From Patescibacteria group bacterium (GTDB lineage Bacteria > Patescibacteriota > Patescibacteriia > UBA1558 > GWA2-36-10): a DNA stretch of 48,168 bases. Below the pieces are notes generated by a model. That model saw only the letters and a list, made by a program, of their open reading frames with translations. It was not told the DNA's origin and searched no databases. Where the stretch lies: contig JAGORJ010000004.1 in NCBI GenBank assembly GCA_018062885.1, positions 1 to 48,168 of the forward strand, written 5' to 3'. Shown here piece by piece: positions 41,249-48,168 of the stretch. Made by a program: the position numbers and the translations under genes. How positions within the stretch are numbered: position 1 is the first letter of the stretch; every line of letters starts with the position of its first letter.

Positions 41249-42040
41249 TTATCTTAACTTAAAGTTTTCTACCAAATAACCAATGCCGAATGGCGCTTGA
41301 TAACTCAAACGATCACAGCGATAATTTAAATTTTTGATCACACCCAATAAAATCAAAAGTGAATAAAAACCATCAACCGCTGCTACTTCTTTGACAAAGT
41401 CCGGATCAAAGTCCAAAATTTCTTCTAGTTTATTTTCACTCAAATAAGTCATCAAACTTTGATCAAACTCTTGAGCACGAGCCGAGTAGCCAGCCGGAGA
41501 GTCTTGATGCAATTTGTGTGAAAGATCACCTGCAGCTATCACAGCCACTCTTTTACCAGAACGATGAATCATTTCTTTGATATGCTTACCGAAATCAAAG
41601 TGAGCCTGATTGCCTAATGAGCTATAGCTGATAGGCACGATTTTGATATTAGCCAAATGTGGCGTCAAATAATACAAAGGCACACCAGCACTATAGTCTA
41701 ACATATCATGAGAAGTCAGCGTGATGGGCACAGAGCTTTCCACTGCTTCTTTGATCTGATAGCCAAGAGCAATGTCATTTGGCAGCTGAATCTTGGTCAC
41801 TAAATCACCAAATTTCTTGAAGTCAACTTTGATTTCAGGCTGTTGATTGATAGAAAAAGCTTTTTCCAAAATCTCTGCATGTCTTGCAATCAAAATAATA
41901 GTATCAGGTTTAGCAGCATAAATTTCTTGCTCCAATTTTTTGTAGGCCAAAACTGTATTTTCTAATTGAGCTAAATTATTTTTACCCACCTCAGGAATCA
42001 AAAGGGGAGAGTGTGGTACAAAACTTGCAAAAACTATCAT
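41249..42040 (-). CDS. LigB/Memo-like protein (class III dioxygenase fold)
   Basis: A 263-residue protein of the LigB/Memo/AmmeMemoRadiSam-B group. The start 'MIVFASFVPHSPLLIPEVG' has the histidine of the metal site; 'IILIARHAEI', 'SHDMLDYSAGVPLYYL' and 'VAVIAAGDLSHKL' (about 170-182) match the family, which includes true ring-cleaving dioxygenases and proteins of unknown role. No catechol pathway is nearby and its partners (AMMECR1, a radical SAM enzyme) are not in the window. It begins one base after the lysozyme-like gene, so the two are one operon. Confidence 0.82.
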   Translation of the reverse strand: MIVFASFVPHSPLLIPEVGKNNLAQLENTVLAYKKLEQEIYAAKPDTIILIARHAEILEKAFSINQQPEIKVDFKKFGDLVTKIQLPNDIALGYQIKEAVESSVPITLTSHDMLDYSAGVPLYYLTPHLANIKIVPISYSSLGNQAHFDFGKHIKEMIHRSGKRVAVIAAGDLSHKLHQDSPAGYSARAQEFDQSLMTYLSENKLEEILDFDPDFVKEVAAVDGFYSLLILLGVIKNLNYRCDRLSYQAPFGIGYLVENFKLR

Positions 42041-42041
42041 A

Positions 42042-43481
42042 TTATAAACTTATTGCTTCACCAACTTGGTGTAATTTTAAAACTCGCTCACTAACTTTTT
42101 TTATATTAGCCCAAGAATAGCCGAGTCCCAAAAAAGTCTCTTCATTTTGAATCCAGCGTCTTTTGCCAGCGGCAATCACATAAACTTGATTACTGGTAGG
42201 TGATAAAATCAAAGTACCGTCATTGAGTTTTACGGCTGACTCTTTTTGCAAAGCATCTAGTTGTTGGCTAGTAGCAATTTTGACTTTTAGGTCTGGATAA
42301 TTTAAGGCTATCAACTCTGGCTCAACGATAGGGTATTTTTTACCATCTTTAGCATAATACACACCACCGGTTGTTTTGTCTTTTAGTAGTTGCCCTAAAG
42401 GCACAGTAGCTACATCGGTGATAGCTGGACCATCGCTAATGTCTCTCAAATCTTGTGTGCTGACTTCGATCACTTCTTCAGGATTGAAACCTAAGTTTCT
42501 AAAAACCGTGTCTGAGCTGATCAAGCGTTTTTGTAAGCCATCAAGTAAATATTTTTTATTGTCTGGGCCCATCAAGATAGAATAAGCCGGGTACTTTATG
42601 TTTGGACCTAAACTAAACTTTTCTAATTCTGCATTGGGGACATTGAGGATTTTATCTGGCTGATAACGAGAAACTAAAGCTGTATTGGAAGAAAAAGCTT
42701 GTTTGGTGTTGTTGCGGATCAAATAAACAGTTTCTGTATCTTCACCGTCTTTGGCTCTGACCAATGAACCTTCTGGTATGACACCCAGTACGACTGGCGC
42801 TGTTGTTTCACCACCAAAGCCATATCTATCCCAAATGGTTTTGAATAAGGCATTGCCATGTAAATGAGGCGTGTAGTTGTACAAACCAGCGGTCACATTG
42901 TTTTCTGGGGTTATTTCTTCGCCTTCAATCACAAAAGTTTTTCCTGTCTGATAGGGACGAGTGTGAATATTGTCTATATAGTCTCGAAATTGCAAAGCGG
43001 TGGATCTAACTTGTTTACCAAAACCTTGCCAACGAGGATTGCAAGATTGCCCATCAAAACAATAATAGCCCATCGCAAAGTCATATTGTCTGTCTGTAGG
43101 ACTAGGATCTTCTATCAAACTCATTTCTTTTTGCAACATTGTCAACAAAAATTGAGGATTGATCTGCGATTCATAGGCCGCATTATAGATAATCTCTACC
43201 GCTGATCGTTCTTTGAGATGATTTTCATCCTCAACTGCGCCCACACTAGAGCTTCTCAGTTCTAGTGGACCAGGATTGTAGCCAGTATAAAAATAATTTG
43301 ATAAAGTGCTATTTTTGCTACGTAAAAAATCTCTGATTTGCACTTGAGTCATTGCCTGATAATTTTGCGCCTCGGCGTCAGAAATGATATTAGAATAGTT
43401 AATATTAGCACCAAAAACTAATTGTGGTGCCAAAAAACAAAATATAGCTAAAATAATAACTTTGTGCTGTTGTTTCTTCAT
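42042..43481 (-). CDS. Secreted lysozyme-like protein with four repeats
   Basis: A 479-residue exported protein. The signal peptide ends near residue 24 (LVFGA). Residues about 85-225 resemble a lysozyme/transglycosylase-like domain: 'AAYESQINPQFLLTMLQKEMSLI' with a candidate catalytic glutamate, then 'MGYYCFDGQSCNPRWQGFGKQV'. Residues about 240-479 are four repeats of about 55 residues, each of the form 'G.L......VYLI..GKKR.I.S...F..LGY....I..VS...L', probably wall-binding or adhesive. It may cut the organism's own wall or that of a host. It has a weak candidate promoter at 43524-43496 and is co-transcribed with the LigB-like gene. Confidence 0.75.
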   Translation of the reverse strand: MKKQQHKVIILAIFCFLAPQLVFGANINYSNIISDAEAQNYQAMTQVQIRDFLRSKNSTLSNYFYTGYNPGPLELRSSSVGAVEDENHLKERSAVEIIYNAAYESQINPQFLLTMLQKEMSLIEDPSPTDRQYDFAMGYYCFDGQSCNPRWQGFGKQVRSTALQFRDYIDNIHTRPYQTGKTFVIEGEEITPENNVTAGLYNYTPHLHGNALFKTIWDRYGFGGETTAPVVLGVIPEGSLVRAKDGEDTETVYLIRNNTKQAFSSNTALVSRYQPDKILNVPNAELEKFSLGPNIKYPAYSILMGPDNKKYLLDGLQKRLISSDTVFRNLGFNPEEVIEVSTQDLRDISDGPAITDVATVPLGQLLKDKTTGGVYYAKDGKKYPIVEPELIALNYPDLKVKIATSQQLDALQKESAVKLNDGTLILSPTSNQVYVIAAGKRRWIQNEETFLGLGYSWANIKKVSERVLKLHQVGEAISL

Positions 43482-43495
43482 AGAATTGTCTTGAT

Positions 43496-43524
43496 ATTAT
43501 ACAATATTTTTCTAAAAAATGGAA
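43496..43524 (-). promoter_or_regulatory. Candidate promoter of 43481 operon
   Basis: On the minus strand TATAAT (43501-43496) is perfect; 17 bases upstream TTCCAT (43524-43519) is a poor -35. The leader would be only a few bases long. Confidence 0.45.
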
Positions 43525-43558
43525 ATAAAGATCTTGTGTATAAAAGCTCAAGCAGCAT

Positions 43559-43587
43559 TTGCTAAAAGTCTCATTTTTGGGTAAAAT
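43559..43587 (+). promoter_or_regulatory. Promoter for thpR operon
   Basis: TTGCTA (43559-43564), 17-base spacer, TAAAAT (43582-43587). The expected start near 43594 is about 16 bases before ATG 43610. Confidence 0.7.
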
Positions 43588-43609
43588 TTGAATGATCTAA
43601 TAAAGACCT

Positions 43610-44173
43610 ATGGAATATCAAAGACTTTTTATAAGTTTGGCCATTGACCAGGTTTTAGTCAAAAAACTAAGCCGAGATTTAGCCAATTTACAACTATCCA
43701 GTGACAAAATAAAGTTTGTCAAAGCCGAAAATTTTCATTTAACAATGAAGTTTTTAGGTGATACCCCGATTGATAGACTAGACCTCATCATTCAAACTTT
43801 AGCAGAAACTTGCCAAAACTTTGGGCCTTTTGAATTAAGTTTGGATAAAACCCAAATTTTCCCAGAAAATCACCCTGAGCAAGCACCTAGAGTTTTGTCT
43901 ATTGGCTTGAAAGCCGAAGCACAACTGCAAGAGCTTTATCAAAAAATAGAGGAGAGCTTATGGCAAGCGGGCTTGGCAAATAAAGAGATGAAAAAATTTA
44001 GCCCACATCTGACTTTGGCCAAAGTACATGCCGGCATCAGTCGAGCAGAATTACAAAGTTTTTTGGACTGGCAACCACAAGGTAGTTTTTATGTTGACCA
44101 CATTGATCTCCAAGTCAGTCTTTTGGAAAAAAATGGTCCACAATACAGCGTTTTAAATAGTTTTGATTTATAA
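43610..44173 (+). CDS. thpR: RNA 2',3'-cyclic phosphodiesterase ThpR
   Basis: A 187-residue 2H phosphoesterase that opens 2',3'-cyclic phosphates on RNA (formerly called 2'-5' RNA ligase). Both catalytic motifs are present: HLTMKFLG starting at H43 and HLTLAKV starting at H133. The start 'YQRLFISLAID' is typical. The length is normal. The next gene starts one base after its stop. Confidence 0.93.
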   Translation: MEYQRLFISLAIDQVLVKKLSRDLANLQLSSDKIKFVKAENFHLTMKFLGDTPIDRLDLIIQTLAETCQNFGPFELSLDKTQIFPENHPEQAPRVLSIGLKAEAQLQELYQKIEESLWQAGLANKEMKKFSPHLTLAKVHAGISRAELQSFLDWQPQGSFYVDHIDLQVSLLEKNGPQYSVLNSFDL

Positions 44174-44174
44174 A

Positions 44175-44912
44175 ATGCAAGAATTCAAAGTTTTAGGAGT
44201 AAAAATTAACTGTTTACCAGAACATTTAGCCAAAGAATTGCTCTTTGATTTTTTGAACTCCGCCGGACAACACCAAATAGCCACCGTCAACCCAGAGTTT
44301 ATTTTGGAAGCCCAAAAAAATAAAAATTTTAAAAATACTCTGAACGAAACCAGTCTCTCAACTATTGATGGCACTGGCATTGTCTGGGCACTACAACTAG
44401 CTGGTCACAAAGTATCTTTAGCTGATCGTATTACTGGCGTGCGTCTGACACAAATGTTGATCCAAATAGCAGAGATCAAAGAACACCGAATTTTGTTTTG
44501 TATTAGACCCGATGGTTTGACTAGTCCAGAAAAAATTACTAATTTTTTAAAAACAAAATATCCAAAATTAAAATTTCAGATCAGCAACTCTAGTGAAACT
44601 CTTTTCCAAGCTCAAACTTGGCAGCCAGCCATTCTCTTAGTCGCTTTAGGTGCGCCTGTGCAAGAACAATGGATAGCTGACAATCTAAATAGCATGCCGA
44701 GCGTCAAAATAGCCGTGGGCATTGGTGGTGCCTTAGATTTTTTGAGTGGCACTTTCAAAAAAGCACCAAAAATATTTAGCAGTTTTGGCTTAGAATGGCT
44801 CTGGCGCCTGATCAAACAGCCGATTGACAGGGGATTTAGTAAAAGAATCAAAAGAATTTTTAAAGCCGTCATTGTATTTCCATTTTTCGTAATTAAAGAT
44901 AAGATAAAATAA
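44175..44912 (+). CDS. WecG/TagA/CpsF glycosyltransferase
   Basis: A 245-residue GT26 enzyme that adds an N-acetyl-mannosamine-type sugar to a lipid-linked carrier in teichoic acid, enterobacterial antigen or capsule synthesis. Signatures: 'TVNPEFILEAQKN', 'STIDGTGIVWALQLAG', 'RITGVRLTQML', 'LVALGAPVQEQWI' and 'GIGGALDFLSGTFKKAPKIF' with 'GLEWLWRL'. ATG 44175 is chosen because it follows the upstream stop by one base; a TTG at 44163 would overlap it. The end is basic and hydrophobic, as expected for a membrane-bound enzyme. gltX follows after 11 bases. Confidence 0.92.
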   Translation: MQEFKVLGVKINCLPEHLAKELLFDFLNSAGQHQIATVNPEFILEAQKNKNFKNTLNETSLSTIDGTGIVWALQLAGHKVSLADRITGVRLTQMLIQIAEIKEHRILFCIRPDGLTSPEKITNFLKTKYPKLKFQISNSSETLFQAQTWQPAILLVALGAPVQEQWIADNLNSMPSVKIAVGIGGALDFLSGTFKKAPKIFSSFGLEWLWRLIKQPIDRGFSKRIKRIFKAVIVFPFFVIKDKIK

Positions 44913-44923
44913 CAAAATAATTT

Positions 44924-46342
44924 ATGTCTCAAATTCGCACTCGTTTTGCACCCAGCCCAACCGGCTATCTACACATCGGTAGTTTACGCACCGCTTTGTT
45001 TAACTATCTCTGGGCCAAAAAAAATAATGGTCAATTTTTATTGAGAGTAGAAGATACCGATCAAACTAGATTGGTTCCTGGTGCCCAAGAAAATTTGATA
45101 AAAATTTTACAACTTTTTGGTCTAAATTTTGACAATCATGAACCCATGATTCAATCAACTAGAACGAAAATCTATCAAGAATTTGCCCAAAAATTAGTAA
45201 CAGACAATAAAGCTTATCATTGTTTTTGCTCTAGCGAACGCTTAGATACTTTAAGAAAAGCCCAGAGTGAAGCAAAACAAATGCCAAGATATGATGGTCA
45301 TTGTCGCAATTTAAGTGCAGAACTTGTAGCTGATAAACTCAAAGCTGGTGAAAAATCAGTCATTCGTTTTAAACTGCCAGAAAATCACACAGTGGAGATG
45401 CACGATGAAATTTATGGAGATATCAAGGTCAAAACAGAGGACTTGGATGATTTTGTATTATTAAAATCTGATGGTTTTCCGACTTATCACTTAGCCAACA
45501 TCATTGATGATCGTGAGATGGAAATTTCTCATGTTGTTCGCGCTGACGAATGGCTACCATCTTTACCAAAACATGTTTTGTTGTATCAAGCTTTTGGCTG
45601 GCCAACCCCAACTTTTGTGCATTTGCCATTGTTGTTAAATCCTGATAGATCCAAACTTTCCAAAAGACAAGGCGATGTCGCTGTCGAGGACTTTGTCAAA
45701 AAAGGCTACCTCAAAGAAGCGATTTTAAACTATGTGGCACTCTTGGGCTGGAACCCAAAAGATGATAGAGAGTTTTTTACTTTGGACGAATTAGTTGCCG
45801 ATTTTTCTCTAGAAAATATAAATAAAACCGGCGCTATTTTTGATATCCAAAAATTAAATTGGTTTAATGCTAGCTATATCCGAGAAAATAAATCACCAGA
45901 AATCTTGACTCAAGCTTTTAGTTTTTTACCAGCTGATTTGAGCGATGAAAAAAAACATAAAATTTTTAAACTATTTTCTTCCCGCTTAGATAATTTATCT
46001 CAGCTAACAGAGCTAGCAAGTTTTATCTGGCAATTGCCTGATTATGACAAAGCCATGCTGATTTTCAAAAAAAGTGATTTAGAAAAAACTAAACTTGGCT
46101 TAAATATTGCTATGGAATTTTTAAATACTCTAGCAGACAATGACTGGCAAGAAGAAAAACTAAAAGAAGAATTAAATAATTTAATTGCCAAAAACAATCT
46201 GACAGCCGGGGATGTTTTTTGGCCAATCAGAGTTGCCTTGTCTGGTCGTGAACAATCACCAAGTCCAACAGAAATACTAGAAGCTTTAGGAAAAGAGGAG
46301 AGCTTAAATAGACTCAAACTGGCTGTGGATAAACTAAAGTAA
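44924..46342 (+). CDS. gltX: Glutamyl-tRNA synthetase
   Basis: A 472-residue class I synthetase. HIGS (17-20) follows 'RFAPSPTGYL', then 'LLRVEDTDQTR', and KLSKR (244-248) stands for KMSKS. The C-terminal anticodon-binding domain is complete. Whether it also charges tRNA-Gln, for later amidation by GatCAB, cannot be told here: no glutaminyl-tRNA synthetase or gat genes lie in the window, while tRNA-Gln does. It ends the thpR operon with no clear terminator. Confidence 0.94.
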   Translation: MSQIRTRFAPSPTGYLHIGSLRTALFNYLWAKKNNGQFLLRVEDTDQTRLVPGAQENLIKILQLFGLNFDNHEPMIQSTRTKIYQEFAQKLVTDNKAYHCFCSSERLDTLRKAQSEAKQMPRYDGHCRNLSAELVADKLKAGEKSVIRFKLPENHTVEMHDEIYGDIKVKTEDLDDFVLLKSDGFPTYHLANIIDDREMEISHVVRADEWLPSLPKHVLLYQAFGWPTPTFVHLPLLLNPDRSKLSKRQGDVAVEDFVKKGYLKEAILNYVALLGWNPKDDREFFTLDELVADFSLENINKTGAIFDIQKLNWFNASYIRENKSPEILTQAFSFLPADLSDEKKHKIFKLFSSRLDNLSQLTELASFIWQLPDYDKAMLIFKKSDLEKTKLGLNIAMEFLNTLADNDWQEEKLKEELNNLIAKNNLTAGDVFWPIRVALSGREQSPSPTEILEALGKEESLNRLKLAVDKLK

Positions 46343-46349
46343 ATTGATT

Positions 46350-46378
46350 TTGAAACTTTAGCTACTTTGTGTTATAAT
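46350..46378 (+). promoter_or_regulatory. Strong promoter for 46399
   Basis: TTGAAA (46350-46355), 17-base spacer, TATAAT (46373-46378), with TGT before it (extended -10). A second TATAAT lies at 46388-46393. The leader from the first would be about 14 bases. Confidence 0.85.
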
Positions 46379-46398
46379 ATTATGTAGTATAATAGATA

Positions 46399-47643
46399 AT
46401 GCATAAAATAAAAATAAAATTTATTACTCGAGTCGTTCTGGCTAGTTTTTTAGCTAGTTTTTTATTTGCAAATAATATTTTAGCGGTTGAATACACCCTA
46501 AACAGTCAAGTCAACGAAGAGTTATGGCAACTCAATCAGGATATCAATGAAAAGCGTTCAGAAATCACTACCCTCAAAAAACAAATAGATGTTTATCAAA
46601 AAAACATCACTGCTAAACAAAGAGAGCTCAACTCTTTAGCTAATCAGATGTCCACTATCAATGATAGTATTGCGAAGATTAACTTAGAAATTGCGACCAT
46701 TGAGCTGGAAAAAGAAACTCTAAACTTACAAATAGAAAACACTTCCTTACAGATCAAAAGTAAAGAACAAGAAATCAGCGACCAAAAAACTGTGATTGCT
46801 GAAATTTTGAGAAAGCTACACCGTGAACAACAAAAAACCAACTTACTAGAAGTTTTGTTGATGAATGATAATTTTAGTGATTTCATTGCTGAGGTTCAGA
46901 GAATGGAGGACATGCAAGGCTCTTTGATCAAACAAGTTAAAGACCTACAAAAAATCACTACTAGTTTAAATGAAACTAAAACTGAATTAGAAAATACTAA
47001 AACTGAATTAGATCTTTTGAGTGAAAGATTGCTCACTAAAAAAAGTAGCCTAGATGGACAAAAAGTCGTCAAAGCCACTCTCTTAGAACAAACTCAAGGT
47101 CAAGAAGCTAAATACCAATCACTACTAGAACAATCCAAACAAGAACAACAACAAATTAATTCCGACATTGTTTATTTAGAAAAAGTTGCGCGTGAAAAAC
47201 TCAATCGTCAGCTACAAAACAAAGAGTTAGTCAGCGAAGGTATGATGTGGCCAGTAGAGTCACACTCAATCACAGCTTATTTTTATGACCCGGACTATCC
47301 TTATCGCCATATCTTTGAGCATCCAGCTATCGATATCAGAGCCGCTCAAGGCACTCCTATCAAAGCAGTTGATTCTGGCTATGTTGCCAGAGCCAAAGAT
47401 GGTGGACAAACAGGCTATAGCTATATCATGTTAGTACATGCTGACGGCTTATCTTCTGTTTATGGCCATGTCAATGTCATTTCTGTCGCTGAAGATCAGT
47501 TTGTCAGCAAAGGACAAATTATCGGTTATTCTGGTGGTATGCCGGGCACCAAAGGAGCCGGCGGTTTCACCACTGGACCACATTTACACTTAGAAATCCG
47601 CCTCAACGGTATCCCAGTCAATCCTTTAAACTACTTAAAATAA
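46399..47643 (+). CDS. Secreted coiled-coil M23 peptidase (EnvC-like)
   Basis: A 414-residue exported protein. A signal peptide of about 30 residues ends in ILA; residues about 35-275 are a long coiled coil ('LNQDINEKRSEITTLKKQI' and so on), and about 290-412 are a LytM/M23 domain with H308xxxD312, H357 and HLH (395-397), all the zinc and catalytic residues. It can therefore be an active endopeptidase, unlike EnvC, which only activates amidases. The layout is that of proteins that split peptidoglycan at division. It stands alone between its promoter and terminator. Confidence 0.92.
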   Translation: MHKIKIKFITRVVLASFLASFLFANNILAVEYTLNSQVNEELWQLNQDINEKRSEITTLKKQIDVYQKNITAKQRELNSLANQMSTINDSIAKINLEIATIELEKETLNLQIENTSLQIKSKEQEISDQKTVIAEILRKLHREQQKTNLLEVLLMNDNFSDFIAEVQRMEDMQGSLIKQVKDLQKITTSLNETKTELENTKTELDLLSERLLTKKSSLDGQKVVKATLLEQTQGQEAKYQSLLEQSKQEQQQINSDIVYLEKVAREKLNRQLQNKELVSEGMMWPVESHSITAYFYDPDYPYRHIFEHPAIDIRAAQGTPIKAVDSGYVARAKDGGQTGYSYIMLVHADGLSSVYGHVNVISVAEDQFVSKGQIIGYSGGMPGTKGAGGFTTGPHLHLEIRLNGIPVNPLNYLK

Positions 47644-47672
47644 AAAGACATCGTCTCTTAGGCGGTGTTTTT
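47644..47672 (+). terminator. Intrinsic terminator of M23 gene
   Basis: ACATCGTCT (47648-47656), loop CTT, AGGCGGTGT (47660-47668), nine pairs including G-T, flanked by A and T runs. Confidence 0.8.
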
Positions 47673-47675
47673 AGT

Positions 47676-47705
47676 TTGACTAAATTTGCTTTATCTTGCT
47701 AGAAT
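47676..47705 (+). promoter_or_regulatory. Promoter of small ORF pair, with inverted repeat
   Basis: TTGACT (47676-47681), 18-base spacer, TAGAAT (47700-47705) preceded by TGC (extended -10). The inverted repeat GAATGTT/AACATTC (47702-47708, 47720-47726) overlaps the -10 and could bind a repressor. Confidence 0.65.
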
Positions 47706-47751
47706 GTTTACATAAAAGGAACATTCCATTTGATCAAAATTGGAGGGTGCC

Positions 47752-47889
47752 ATGCAACCACTGAAGTTCAAAACCATCAGACCCATTTTCGTCTTGCTCG
47801 CCCTGATACTACTGATGGTTAGCGCTGTAGCTATCATCACTAGCCGCGATAACTATCACGAACGCCAACAACAAATCACCAGCAAGTGA
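47752..47889 (+). CDS. 45-residue membrane peptide
   Basis: ATG 47752 is preceded by a strong Shine-Dalgarno, GGAGGG (47742-47747), very unlike other genes here. The product starts 'MQPLKFKTIRPIF', then a single hydrophobic helix (about residues 11-29, 'FVLLALILLMVSAVAII') and a polar tail 'TSRDNYHERQQQITSK'. It should be a small membrane protein with its tail outside. Codons are markedly richer in G and C than in the M23 gene. A second small ORF follows 13 bases later. I do not recognise a family. Confidence 0.65.
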   Translation: MQPLKFKTIRPIFVLLALILLMVSAVAIITSRDNYHERQQQITSK

Positions 47890-47902
47890 AAGGTTGTGCA
47901 CC

Positions 47903-48085
47903 ATGGCCAGGCAAAAACACCACTGCAATCCGAACAGCCTTCTTCTGTCTGATCATCCGGAGCCACTGATCACACAGACCCCTCCTGATGGCAAATTGAT
48001 CAAGTTTGGCAGTATTGTCATTCTGATCATTTTCGCCATCTATGCTGGGATGGTTTTCAGCAAACTTTTCCCACCTCCATTCTGA
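47903..48085 (+). CDS. 60-residue membrane peptide
   Basis: ATG 47903 has a moderate Shine-Dalgarno, GAAAGG (47888-47893). The product has a polar, His/Pro-containing first half ('MARQKHHCNPNSLLLSDHPE') and one hydrophobic helix near the C-terminus ('FGSIVILIIFAIYAGMVF'), ending in FPPPF. It shares the GC-richer codon use of the preceding small ORF and is probably in the same transcript, which ends in two hairpins. No family recognised; the overlapping minus-strand frame is rejected because it has neither start signal nor domain. Confidence 0.6.
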   Translation: MARQKHHCNPNSLLLSDHPEPLITQTPPDGKLIKFGSIVILIIFAIYAGMVFSKLFPPPF

Positions 48086-48091
48086 CATTCT

Positions 48092-48109
48092 GAACGAGAC
48101 ACCTCGTTC
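48092..48109. repeat. Hairpin after small ORF pair
   Basis: GAACGAG (48092-48098), loop ACAC, CTCGTTC (48103-48109). No T run follows, so it is not itself a terminator. Confidence 0.55.
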
Positions 48110-48115
48110 GACAAA

Positions 48116-48143
48116 GGACCGCCCTGAAAAGCGGTCCGTTTTT
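48116..48143 (+). terminator. Intrinsic terminator of small ORF pair
   Basis: GGACCGC (48116-48122), eight-base loop, GCGGTCC (48131-48137), G, then five T. Bases after 48143 to the end hold nothing I can identify. Confidence 0.9.
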
Positions 48144-48168
48144 ATTTCTTTAAAGGATGAAACTGGGT

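Noticed and set aside
47876-48088. A 70-residue minus-strand frame over the small membrane ORFs
   Set aside because: It lacks a promoter or Shine-Dalgarno and a domain, while the plus strand has a promoter, a Shine-Dalgarno site, membrane helices and a terminator.
1-48168. CRISPR array, rRNA operon or insertion sequence
   Set aside because: No regular spaced repeats, no rRNA sequence, and no transposase or terminal inverted repeats with target duplication were seen.

Overview
The window is a gene-dense, AT-rich stretch of bacterial chromosome that most resembles a Patescibacteria (Candidate Phyla Radiation) genome, probably Parcubacteria-like. The pointers are an archaeal-type AMP phosphorylase, a shortened alanyl-tRNA synthetase, a SecD with a parvulin insert, DUF4012 and Gmad2 proteins, membrane-linked HerA/VirD4-like ATPases, a sigma-region-4/HARE-HTH protein without the rest of sigma, and several small proteins with no recognisable family. 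TGA is used as a stop (for example at 13167-13169), so the code is standard rather than the recoded type of Gracilibacteria or Absconditabacteria. This placement is an inference from gene content; no 16S gene is present.

Layout from left to right. 1-4573: a DUF4012 protein (5' end outside the window), lipid II flippase murJ and elongation factor lepA. 4570-8142: a possible 31-residue membrane peptide on the minus strand, a PH-like membrane protein, then an unknown 156-residue protein and a fused membrane/HerA-type ATPase. 8229-11461: a coiled-coil protein, dnaX, and a Nudix/VanX-like pair whose codon use differs from its neighbours. 11524-11597: tRNA-Gln(CTG) with its own promoter and terminator. 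11692-15786: a Gmad2 surface protein, a methyltransferase, and secD-secF. 15896-22353: a sigma4/HARE-HTH regulator, then a run with a split membrane protein plus ATPase, AMP phosphorylase and a Nudix hydrolase. 22449-29753: nucleotide house-cleaning, tRNA modification (mnmA), a membrane protein, alaS, a hibernation factor and secA. 29858-36653: a type IV pilus operon (pilB, pilC and four pilin-like genes, two carrying adhesin-type domains). 36711-39309: a PyrD-family enzyme and a membrane glycosyltransferase. 39342-40729 (minus): def-fmt. 40897-47643: a small orphan, a secreted lysozyme-like protein with a LigB/Memo-like protein (minus), thpR, a WecG/TagA glycosyltransferase, gltX and a secreted M23 peptidase. 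47752-48085: two tiny GC-richer membrane ORFs, the first with a strong Shine-Dalgarno.

The genes fall into a few jobs: protein export (secA, secD, secF), envelope and wall building or remodelling (murJ, M23, VanX-like, lysozyme-like, WecG/TagA, GT2), a type IV pilus with elaborate minor pilins, two related membrane ATPase systems that could move DNA or protein, translation (lepA, alaS, gltX, mnmA, def, fmt, hpf, tRNA-Gln), and nucleotide salvage or sanitation. Many transcription units start from sigma70-type promoters with 16-18 base spacers, several of them fused to the terminator of the gene before. Most start codons have no obvious Shine-Dalgarno and lie close to the predicted transcription start.

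There is no rRNA, CRISPR array, insertion sequence or prophage in the window, and no gene-free stretch longer than 300 bases. Promoters and terminators were read by eye. Protein assignments rest on motifs recognised without any database search.
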